Shown piece by piece: positions 8,487-15,929 of a stretch of 64,000 bases of DNA. How positions within the stretch are numbered: position 1 is the first letter of the stretch; each line of letters opens with the position of its first letter. Origin of the DNA: CAYWNA01 sp964459305 (GTDB lineage: Bacteria > Planctomycetota > Planctomycetia > Pirellulales > Pirellulaceae). Under the pieces are notes generated by a model that worked only from the letters and a program-made list of their open reading frames with translations, searched no databases and was not told the origin of the DNA. The position numbers and the translations under genes were made by a program. The stretch is from assembly GCA_964459305.1 (NCBI GenBank), contig CAYWNA010000031.1:1-64000 (forward strand). Reading direction: 5' to 3'.

Positions 8487-9821
8487 TCACCTAGAGCCCT
8501 TGGCCAGGGCCCTTGCGGTGGCGTTGATGATCGCTTCGGAGGTGATGGTGGCTCCGCTGACTGCATCGATGCCTTTCAGTCCCTGTTTTGCCACGATTTG
8601 CCTGGGCGTGTCGGTCATGGCCGAGTAGAACTGCTTCTCCTTGTGCGACGTCACGTTGACCGATTCGATACGGCCGCTGTGGACAACAACCTCCACGTGC
8701 AGCTCGCCGGCGTAGGCGGAGCACTGACCCTGATAGGTGCCGTCGGCGACTCGACCCAGATCCAGGTTGTCGAAGATCCGGATTCCCTCGATGTTTGCAC
8801 GGGCGCGATTGTGGTTCCGCTGGATCCGTTTGGCGGGCCTGCCGGTTGCCGGCACCTTCAACACCTTTTCATAGTAGCCGGTGGCCTCGTCGTATCTCCC
8901 CAAGATCCGGCACGCGTCTCCTGCGTACAAATAGGCCATGTCGGAAAATCCGGATCGGGCAAAGGCTTCTGCCAATTCGAGTGCCTTTGTGGTTTCGCCC
9001 ATGTCAGCCCAGAGCTTGATGGTGTTGCTCCAGGCAGGGAGTCCACCGAGTAAGTCGACAGCCATTTTCCTGTTGCCCAGCTTCCAATAGCATCGGGCCA
9101 GTTTCACGCTCACAGGCGACTGGCGAACGCCGTCCATGCCGGCTTGGCGCCACCAAAAAGCGGCTCGGGCGTAGTCCTCCTCGAAGTCGTGGTACATCCT
9201 GCCCAGACTTTCCATGGCGCGGGCCAGCGTATCGGGATTGTCCTCATGGTGCTTCAGCATAAAGTGCATGAACCGGATGCCTTCCCGCCAACGCCCGGGA
9301 TTTGGATTGATGACATCCCAGATGAATTGTGCCACGTTCCGCTGGGTGTTCCATTGCCCCGGTGGCCTCTGTGGCCACGAAAGATCCAGCGTCTTGGGAT
9401 AGTTCAGCGATGTCGATTCGTACCAATCCGGCGGCTTACGACCGAGCTCTTGGATCAACGAGTCGATTTCCGCTCTGGTGCGCCGGTTGCCAGATCCCGT
9501 TCGTGCGGTTGAAGACGACGAGGACGATCCGGTCGACGAGGATCCCGCGGGCTTCTCATTCAGCACATATCTCTTCGTTCCCAGCGTAACCGCATGGATT
9601 TTGCCGTACGGGTAAGTTCTCGAATACGACCGGCCGCCGAGCGACCGCGCAAAAGTGACCTGCTTGGCGGCTTTGTCGATTCTCGTGACCTTGCCCTCCA
9701 CTTTGGCTCCGCTCAACAATTCCACGACATCCGCTTTGGCAAGCGATGGAGTAACGAATAGAAATGCAAGAAAAAGCAGCACGTGTGGGACCGGACCACG
9801 CCGGATGCGGTGAACGACCAT
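8487..9821 (-). CDS. Exported TPR protein with C-terminal FMN-binding domain
   Basis: 444 aa from the ATG ending at 9821 (preceded by GGAAGAAAAGGGA). A signal peptide (LLFLAFLFVTPSLAKA) is followed by a short beta module DVVELLSGAKVEGKVTRID and a Ser/Thr-rich linker (SSSTGSSSSSSTARTGSG). Residues about 150-345 look like TPR-type helical repeats. The last 80 residues match the FMN_bind domain of RnfG/NqrC-type proteins: DGTYQGQ, then the flavin-attachment-like motif DAVSGATITSEAI with Thr about 425. In relatives that Thr carries FMN through a phosphoester bond made by ApbE. No rnf, nqr or apbE gene is nearby, so the electron partner is unknown. A longer frame to 9881 lacks a better ribosome binding site. 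Confidence 0.75.
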   Translation of the reverse strand: MVVHRIRRGPVPHVLLFLAFLFVTPSLAKADVVELLSGAKVEGKVTRIDKAAKQVTFARSLGGRSYSRTYPYGKIHAVTLGTKRYVLNEKPAGSSSTGSSSSSSTARTGSGNRRTRAEIDSLIQELGRKPPDWYESTSLNYPKTLDLSWPQRPPGQWNTQRNVAQFIWDVINPNPGRWREGIRFMHFMLKHHEDNPDTLARAMESLGRMYHDFEEDYARAAFWWRQAGMDGVRQSPVSVKLARCYWKLGNRKMAVDLLGGLPAWSNTIKLWADMGETTKALELAEAFARSGFSDMAYLYAGDACRILGRYDEATGYYEKVLKVPATGRPAKRIQRNHNRARANIEGIRIFDNLDLGRVADGTYQGQCSAYAGELHVEVVVHSGRIESVNVTSHKEKQFYSAMTDTPRQIVAKQGLKGIDAVSGATITSEAIINATARALAKGSR

Positions 9822-9963
9822 TCCCTTTTCTTCCTGGTATGCAAGGTTAATTCTGTGGTTGTGATGTCTCAGATATTCCATGCGAGCATAAACGAACTCC
9901 CGCGGCGTTTCCAGAGGATGATCCGACGTGGCGCCGAGTCACTCGAAACAGATATGACGTGGT

Positions 9964-11175
9964 TCACCGTACCAGGTACTGTCGAACGGCCCGAGCCAGA
10001 TCGCGACCAAAGGCTCGCGCGCTGTCGGCATCCACGGGGCGACCTGCGGCATTGGCATAGGGGATTTCGAAGCTGGTGGCCAAGCGAATGCCATCGATTT
10101 GCGCCATCCACATCGAGCAACTCATGTGGCCGCCGTAGTTCTTTCGGGTATTCCAGGATGTTCCGAAAGGTAAGTTGTCGGCGGCACGGTACACGAGTGG
10201 GCCTTGCTGGACCTCTTCGAGAGTTTTTCCGAATGCGACTTGTCGCTGCCATCTGGCTGGATCGGGTCCCCCGACCATGTAGACCACCTCGTTGTGAGGG
10301 CCGCGTATCCACGGACAGTGCAGATCCATGGCGATCTTCAGCTTTCCCTCAGACCACGCGGGGACAAAGGAACGAATCGCCGCCACCGACGGGTAGATGC
10401 TTTTTCCCTTGTAGTCCCGATTGTGATCGTGTGGTTTGCGGTTCTTGCCTTGATCGCCGTCCTCGACACCATCCTTGTCCACGAATGGAATGACCAGCAC
10501 TTCGACGTTCTTGCGGAACCACTTGCCGTCTTCCGTGTCTGCCAGCACAGCCTCGATGAACCCCTCCAGCGCATAGTTGGCCATGGACTCGCACGCATGG
10601 TGGCGGGCGGTAAGGACGATCCGGTAAGCAGGATCGCCATCGGGTGATCCTACATGGAGGCGTTGGACACTGCGGCCTTTTCGGCTCTTGCACAGCTCTT
10701 GTACCGACAGGCATGGGTTGTCCTGATGGGTCGCGAGGAACCGGCGCAAGTCTTCCTCTTGGTAGGGCACCGCGAAACAGAAACGGACCTCATCATGGCC
10801 TTCAGTGAAAGAATACGCGAACGAAGCGCCTTTTACCTTGTCCGCTCCGAGCCATGACCACCTGCGCCCGCCATCGGTGCTGACTGCCGGTCCGCGCACG
10901 CCGATGGGGTTTCTGCCTGTGAACTGGAATGTCAACGTTCGGCCAGCGGCGCCTCGCACGCGGTAGTTCCAATAGAACCACCAGCCATTCGTATCGCGCA
11001 GATCAGGGCGAAGATACACCTGGTCGCCCTCGATCCGCTCGACCACGATATTCCCGCCGGGATATTGGGCGTCGATCTCAACGTCAGCCAGCGCAATCCC
11101 TGTTTTGCCAAACATGAAAACACCTAACAACACCACGAGGGCAAGACCTCCGCGGCAATACAATACCTTTCGCAT
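9964..11175 (-). CDS. Secreted M14-family zinc carboxypeptidase (cytosolic-carboxypeptidase-like subgroup)
   Basis: 403 aa with a signal peptide (LALVVLLGVFMFGKTGIALA). Residues about 31-140 are an all-beta N-terminal module of the kind preceding CCP/AGBL-type M14 domains. The catalytic domain keeps all key residues: zinc ligands His193 and Glu196 in RHHACES, His286 in MDLHCPW, substrate-binding Asn252-Arg253 in HDHNRDY, and the general base Glu370 in ATSFEIPYA. It should remove C-terminal residues from a peptide or a peptidoglycan-like substrate outside the cytoplasm. AAAGGAG lies upstream of the ATG. It starts 16 bp after the CehA-like gene, so the two are probably cotranscribed. Confidence 0.85.
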   Translation of the reverse strand: MRKVLYCRGGLALVVLLGVFMFGKTGIALADVEIDAQYPGGNIVVERIEGDQVYLRPDLRDTNGWWFYWNYRVRGAAGRTLTFQFTGRNPIGVRGPAVSTDGGRRWSWLGADKVKGASFAYSFTEGHDEVRFCFAVPYQEEDLRRFLATHQDNPCLSVQELCKSRKGRSVQRLHVGSPDGDPAYRIVLTARHHACESMANYALEGFIEAVLADTEDGKWFRKNVEVLVIPFVDKDGVEDGDQGKNRKPHDHNRDYKGKSIYPSVAAIRSFVPAWSEGKLKIAMDLHCPWIRGPHNEVVYMVGGPDPARWQRQVAFGKTLEEVQQGPLVYRAADNLPFGTSWNTRKNYGGHMSCSMWMAQIDGIRLATSFEIPYANAAGRPVDADSARAFGRDLARAVRQYLVR

Positions 11176-11191
11176 CCTCTGGGCTCCTTTG

Positions 11192-12718
11192 TCATTCGGC
11201 GTTCGCCTCGGCTGCTACTTGCTGCCAAAACTTCTTAGCTTCTTGATGGTGGGCGAGTACGTCTGCCAGCTTGTCGGATTCAGTCAGCTTCAGTGGAACC
11301 CGGCCAATTCGTTCGACGACCCAATCGAGGAAAAAGTTGGCAGAACGACGGCTCACATAGCGTTTGTCGGATCCAACTTCCACGTAATAAGGTGCGGTCG
11401 ACGCAAAACGGAAAGTGTGTTCCAAGTCCGTGATCGCGCGGACCAAGAACCATCCGCTCTTGCGGAAAGTCATCTTGCCCAAACCAATCGGTCGGGACTG
11501 TTCGGCTGTTGGAACCGTACGTTCGATCTTTCCATTCTTGATGATCTCAAGCGCCGTGACTCGGTCGCGACTGATCAAAGACACTTCGACATCGATTTCG
11601 ACCGGCTTCTCCTCGGTTGAGGTAAACACGTGTCCTGGCTTATGGCCGTTGGCCGTCGCCAGCAACAACGGACCGTTGGTCACGAAGGAGCGACCGGCTT
11701 TGAGTCCTTGCCACCACGTGTCGTAGTTGAAATCGTCGCCACAGTGGACATACACGCGATTGTAGCCGAGCGGATTGGGCAGCACGCCGGACGCGCTACC
11801 GGCCGACGGTGGAACGCGCAGTCCGCAGTTGAGGATGTGGTAGTAGATCTCTTGCGTCCAAAAACCGTTGCCGCGCGGGGCAGGCAGGCGATTCGTGTCG
11901 CGCGGTCTTCCCCAAGCCTCGCTTTCGTACATGCGACTGCGGCACATGTGATTGTTCGCCAGCCCCACAGAGTCGATTTCTCCACTGGCCAGCCAAACCG
12001 GAACGTCCCACCAGAAAGGCTTCTCGGCGTCAATCCAGACGTCTCCTTGCTGGCGAGCCTCGGTCACAAACTTCATGGGCGAGGGAAACTCGCGCGAGGA
12101 ATCGGTAATCGGCAAGGCCCGGCTGCGATTGAAATACATCAACGCGCCGCCTTCGCGTTCGTCTTCCCCAGCCATCACATGGTAGTAACGGTTGCCGTCG
12201 ATCTGAACCAGTGGATTCCGAGGCGTTTGCCGAGCCGACCACAGGTTTCGACTGTTCCACCATGTGATCACCGGGGAAACGTGAAGATCTTCGGCCCTCA
12301 TCAACAACGGGATATCCTCGATCGCCCGATGCACGTGCAAGTCGCCTGAATACCATCCCTCGACCGTCAGATTAGCAAGCCGCTTCAGGCAAACGGGCAC
12401 TTCTTTGACGCTTGACGCAGCAAGGGTGAAGGAGCCGGCGTACTGCTCGTACTCAGGACCTCGTTCGATCTCGACGCGATACTCGCCAGCCGGTAGCGCC
12501 AGCTCCACCTTGCCGGGGCAGACGAAGTGATCGCGGAAGAAAGGGAGATCGCCTGCCCGTTGCGGCTTGCCAGCTTCGTCGTAAAGGTGGATTCGGCAGG
12601 GCAGCATTTCGCCCTCTTGGTCTACAACCGCGATTTTCACGCGACCGTTGTCGGCCGTCGCGAGATTGCCGATGTTGCCCAGCAATGCCAACAGCAAAAT
12701 CATCGTTAGCGAGCGCAT
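11192..12718 (-). CDS. Secreted CehA/McbA-family PHP-type metallohydrolase
   Basis: 508 aa with a signal peptide (MILLLALLGNIGNLATA). Residues about 25-115 are a beta-sandwich (VKIAVVDQEGEMLPCRIHLYD to the AGEYRVEIERG strand). The metal-binding PHP-like motif GDLHVHRA follows at 125-132, then HVSPVITWWN and GEIDSVGLANNHM. C-terminal sections (NYDTWWQGLKAGRSFVTNGPLL) match the CehA/McbA group, whose founding members hydrolyse carbaryl; most relatives have unknown substrates. It heads the minus-strand run that continues into the M14 carboxypeptidase 16 bp downstream. Substrate unknown; a secreted esterase or phosphoesterase role is plausible. Confidence 0.75.
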   Translation of the reverse strand: MRSLTMILLLALLGNIGNLATADNGRVKIAVVDQEGEMLPCRIHLYDEAGKPQRAGDLPFFRDHFVCPGKVELALPAGEYRVEIERGPEYEQYAGSFTLAASSVKEVPVCLKRLANLTVEGWYSGDLHVHRAIEDIPLLMRAEDLHVSPVITWWNSRNLWSARQTPRNPLVQIDGNRYYHVMAGEDEREGGALMYFNRSRALPITDSSREFPSPMKFVTEARQQGDVWIDAEKPFWWDVPVWLASGEIDSVGLANNHMCRSRMYESEAWGRPRDTNRLPAPRGNGFWTQEIYYHILNCGLRVPPSAGSASGVLPNPLGYNRVYVHCGDDFNYDTWWQGLKAGRSFVTNGPLLLATANGHKPGHVFTSTEEKPVEIDVEVSLISRDRVTALEIIKNGKIERTVPTAEQSRPIGLGKMTFRKSGWFLVRAITDLEHTFRFASTAPYYVEVGSDKRYVSRRSANFFLDWVVERIGRVPLKLTESDKLADVLAHHQEAKKFWQQVAAEANAE

Positions 12719-12867
12719 GTCAGATTTCCCCCTTTGTCGAGTGGGCTTGTTCGTGCAGGGCGATCCATGCTGACGTTTTACCGAGCTTATGCCAGAACGG
12801 GCGTGGAATCAACATACTTCGGCTGCTAGTTGGAAAGCACTGCCTTCGGCTGAAGCCCTGCAAAACA

Positions 12868-12930
12868 GTAACCCGAAGCGTAAGCGAGGGATTTGCCGCA
12901 ACGTATTCCCTCGCTTACGCTTCGGGTTAC
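12868..12930. repeat. Perfect 24-bp inverted repeat (aacccgaagcgtaagcgagg type), possibly part of a larger palindromic element
   Basis: Arms 12868-12891 and 12907-12930 are exactly complementary around a 15-nt spacer. Outside them, imperfect complementarity continues (ctagttggaaagcactgcc near 12827 against ggcgctgtccaattag near 12945). A single degraded arm recurs at 21416-21436. It fills most of the 239-bp gap between two minus-strand genes. Confidence 0.85.
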
Positions 12931-12957
12931 TATAGGACGCCAAGCGGCGCTGTCCAA

Positions 12958-14157
12958 TTAGGGAGCGCCTGTCGCTTCCGCCCATCGCTGCGTCTGCAAG
13001 TTTACCGCTCGGATCAATGCGACGTTCTCGTCGTCGGGCTGTTCCTGGTCGTCCAATAGCCCACGGCGGCGTACGCGGTTGCGCAAGTATGCCCCGCAGA
13101 GATGCGCTCCCACGCAGCCGGCGTTCTCTCGCAACTCGGCAAGCACCTCGGCGTACCACCGGCCGTCGTTGCGCGAATAGCGGCCGTTGTGGTACAGCCC
13201 ACTGTGGTTCTCCGCCGAGATGCCGTGGGATCCGTCTGCCCAAAGCACGGGCATGCCGGTTTTCTCGTACCAGTCGGCGAGGTGTTCGACCGGCTGGCGG
13301 AAGTCTTGGAAGCTGAGCACGTCCACGTAGGGCCGCGCCGCATCCACAATTTCCATCGGCAGCGGCGCGTTGGCTTCGTAACGGTCGCCCAAGATCAAGT
13401 GGTGCTTGTCGTAGCGACGGATGGCGGTATTCGTGACTTTGTAGTACTGCGTCGCCAACTCGAACAGTTCCTTGCAACCGGCCTCCGTCTTGAGCCTTGC
13501 CGGATCGAACAGCGGACCTTTCCAGTGGTTCATCGATCGCGTGTGTACCCACGTGGGGCAGTCGATATAGAAGTAGCCGATCAGCTTCGGGTCGTCGGCC
13601 ATGCGGGCGCAGTGCGCCCGGGCAACATAGTCGCACCAGTCCTGAAAACCGGGGCTGAAGAAATCGGGATGCCGCACTTCGGCTTCCCATTGATGGAAAT
13701 CGGCAAACGGCAGCATGTGGCAATACGGCATGCCCAGCCACTGGTACTCTTCGAACGTGAAGTTGCGTGAATGACGGTGGTTTGTCTCCGCTCGCGTGAC
13801 GACTTCCTGCACCCATCCGACACTGTTAAATCCCCACGATTTCAAATGCGGCGCAACCGCCTCCTCGATCCACCGCTTCTGGCTGTTGCCGTACTTCTCG
13901 CTCCAAATCTTCAGGTTTTCCGCGTAGCGCAGCGATGTCGAGTCGATATGGTTCAGCGCCACGGAGAAGAACGGCTTCTCGTCGGGCGAAATCAACCACC
14001 ATCGGCCGCGACGCTTGTCAAGCGTGAAGAAGCCTTTCGGCTCCGGCTGCGTGGTTTTCTCCGCAGCCCGACTGCGACCGCCAAGCGAAAGCCCCGCAGC
14101 AATGGCAGCAGAAGTGGTCAGGAAGGTACGACGAGGAATGGGCTGTTCTTTCAACAT
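12958..14157 (-). CDS. Tat-exported TIM-barrel glycoside-hydrolase-like protein (agarase-like)
   Basis: 399 aa from the ATG ending at 14157. The N-terminus PRRTFLTTSAAIAAGLSLGG is a twin-arginine export signal, which implies folding or cofactor loading before export. The body (GRWWLISPDEKPFFSVALNHID, then LKSWGFNSVGW, KLIGYFYIDCPTW, LILGDRYEAN, PVLWADGSHG) follows the strand pattern of GH-A-clan TIM barrels and resembles proteins annotated as agarase-like in Planctomycetes. The acid pair cannot be fixed by eye. A carbohydrate substrate is likely but unproven. Its neighbour on the left side of the window is the CehA-like gene, separated by a palindromic repeat, so it is probably a separate transcription unit. 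Confidence 0.65.
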   Translation of the reverse strand: MLKEQPIPRRTFLTTSAAIAAGLSLGGRSRAAEKTTQPEPKGFFTLDKRRGRWWLISPDEKPFFSVALNHIDSTSLRYAENLKIWSEKYGNSQKRWIEEAVAPHLKSWGFNSVGWVQEVVTRAETNHRHSRNFTFEEYQWLGMPYCHMLPFADFHQWEAEVRHPDFFSPGFQDWCDYVARAHCARMADDPKLIGYFYIDCPTWVHTRSMNHWKGPLFDPARLKTEAGCKELFELATQYYKVTNTAIRRYDKHHLILGDRYEANAPLPMEIVDAARPYVDVLSFQDFRQPVEHLADWYEKTGMPVLWADGSHGISAENHSGLYHNGRYSRNDGRWYAEVLAELRENAGCVGAHLCGAYLRNRVRRRGLLDDQEQPDDENVALIRAVNLQTQRWAEATGAP

Positions 14158-14371
14158 GAGTCTATCCGTTGGTTGCAGAAGACACGGCGAGCGAGGGCCG
14201 TCAGGCCCCTGATTTCTCGACCAAATCGAATGTTCCATATGCCGTTCCAGAATTCATCGGTAGTGAAGTCCTCCAATCGATATGCCAAGTGAGGTTTGAT
14301 AATTCAATCAGCGGGCTAACGCCCGCCGCTCGCCACGAAAGTGCGCAGCGTTTGGGTCTATCCTAGCTTCG

Positions 14372-15460
14372 TCATGGACTCACCAACCGAAAGGCCATCT
14401 TGGCCTTCTCTTGGCCGTTGACGACGATCGAGATCTCGTGTTTCCCAGGATGGTGCTTGCGAGTGGACATGTCGACAAACGAGTGTTTTCGTTTGAAGAC
14501 GCGCTCGCCCGGCGCGAAAGTATTTTCCGTGATCTGGAAGACCTTCTTGCCAACCTTGCCGCGTGCTTTGGCAAAATACACGATGTATTCGAGTCGCACT
14601 TTACAGCTTTTTTTCGTGCCGACCTTCAACACAAACGAAAACTGAAACTTGTCGCCGATTGCCAGGGTTTTCTTGCTGAGTTTGAGCTTATTGACTTCGA
14701 TGCGTTTGGGATCGCTCCATCCAAACAGTAACATGGCCCTTCTATTGCCGGCCTTGAGCATCGTGCGACACGCGTGCTTGACGATCCAGTCGGTGCGTTC
14801 CGACTGGCCATGCCATTGCCCGCAGAGATCCAGAGCGATTTTGGGATTATCCTTGGAGATGTCGTTCAGGTTATTGGCCACACTCTTTCGCACAAACTCG
14901 GATTCATCGTCCTTCAGCTTCTCAAGCACCGGCAGGATGGGACTCGGGTCTTTCTTGAACTGCGGCAGGGCCATGGCCCACGGAAGCCTGGGGCGGCAAC
15001 CTTCGCTGGCAAAACGTCGCACGTTAGGTTCCGAATCCTCGGCGAGCGTTTCCATGAAAGCCATGGCTCGTTCGGGGTCCCGCTTGATGTAAGGCCGAAT
15101 CGCAAATTCGGAAGACGAGTACTTCGTGAAAAGCGCGAGCGCCTCCAGCGACAGGTCCCAATCGTCCAAACCATACAACTCCACATAGTCGGGCAAGCAC
15201 ATTGCCTCGAAGCCCTTGACGTTTGGCGCGGCCTTCATCAGAACCTTGACCGCTCGGCCGTAGGACATCGGCAACGTCTGATGCAGGCCCTGGGTCGTAT
15301 GACGCATCATTTGCTTGAGTTCCAGTCCTTTGAATGCATCATCAAACACCAATTGGACAAACGCCCCCTTGTCAAAACGTGTGTAACATTTCTTGACGGC
15401 GTCAGCCAAAGCAGTGACCGACGCCTCGGTGAAGAACATGTCTTTCAATCGCTCAGCCAT
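14372..15460 (-). CDS. AlkC-type DNA alkylation-repair glycosylase with C-terminal Ig-like domain
   Basis: 362 aa from the ATG ending at 15460, which has GGGAG upstream (gtcagatcagggagcacgtg). Residues about 1-245 are HEAT-like helical repeats of the AlkC/AlkD superfamily, with the usual opening MAERLKDMFF and later segments EPNVRRFASEGCRPRLPW and ESEFVRKSVANNLNDISKDNP. Residues about 255-362 are beta-rich (KTLAIGDKFQFSFVLKVG to EISIVVNGQEKAKMAF) and fit the Ig-like domain that distinguishes AlkC from AlkD. The family excises 3-methyladenine-type lesions without base flipping. A longer open frame reaches 16162 but runs antisense into the next gene and has no better start. Divergent from the giant paralogue 2. 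Confidence 0.8.
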   Translation of the reverse strand: MAERLKDMFFTEASVTALADAVKKCYTRFDKGAFVQLVFDDAFKGLELKQMMRHTTQGLHQTLPMSYGRAVKVLMKAAPNVKGFEAMCLPDYVELYGLDDWDLSLEALALFTKYSSSEFAIRPYIKRDPERAMAFMETLAEDSEPNVRRFASEGCRPRLPWAMALPQFKKDPSPILPVLEKLKDDESEFVRKSVANNLNDISKDNPKIALDLCGQWHGQSERTDWIVKHACRTMLKAGNRRAMLLFGWSDPKRIEVNKLKLSKKTLAIGDKFQFSFVLKVGTKKSCKVRLEYIVYFAKARGKVGKKVFQITENTFAPGERVFKRKHSFVDMSTRKHHPGKHEISIVVNGQEKAKMAFRLVSP

Positions 15461-15929
15461 CACGTGCTCCCTGATCTGACAGTTGCCGGCAATCATACCA
15501 TCCAACCGTGTGGCAAAGTATCCCTCCGGCAACGCATCAATGAGCCGCCGCCGTTCGCGGTGACCTCCAAATTGCCGAACGGTCATCACACCCTCTGTTA
15601 ACACTGCGTTCTCCTGTTCGAATCCTACGTTTCTTGAACAGGAGGAAACAGAGGCAACGGAGAGGGGACAGGAAAGCAACGAACTGCTACAGTATCGGGT
15701 TGGAGACGGTGCTATCCCGGATTTTTCACCAACAGGTAGGCCGGAACGAGCAACTGGAGCGGCTGCCGGAACTTCGGTCGCCAGATTCCGGTTGGTCTGG
15801 CGACAAGGTGCCGCCATCCTCTTGCCCAGTTGCGCTGTTCCGGCAGGGATTTCGGCGACCTTGTTCCGGCCTACGCGAGAAATCCGGGCTCTGGTGCCGG
15901 GCCATTTGTCATGAATCAAGGAGAGAGCA
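15461..15929. other. 469-bp divergent intergenic region
   Basis: This region separates alkC-like (minus) from giant paralogue 2 (plus). It holds a mosaic palindromic repeat (15716-15888) and no convincing gene. Promoters for both flanking genes must lie here; I could not assign -10/-35 boxes with confidence. AAGGAGAG just before 15930 serves the plus-strand gene. Confidence 0.6.
15716..15888. repeat. Mosaic palindromic repeat (cccggattt...gtaggccggaac)
   Basis: The outer arms are cccggatttttc...gtaggccggaac (15716-15747) and gttccggcctacgcgagaaatccggg-like sequence (15863-15888). Between them are further inverted pairs: tgccggaac/gttccggca (15764-15772 and 15837-15845) and the hairpin gtcgccaga/tctggcgac (15777-15785 and 15796-15804). 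The core cgccaga/tctggcg is shared with the elements at 4440 and 23104. Confidence 0.65.

Noticed and set aside
12809..13816. Long minus-strand open frame (335 codons) overlapping the Tat-exported protein
   Set aside because: It is Arg/Ala/Pro-rich shadow coding in another frame of the gene at 12958-14157, which has a clear signal and conserved sequence.
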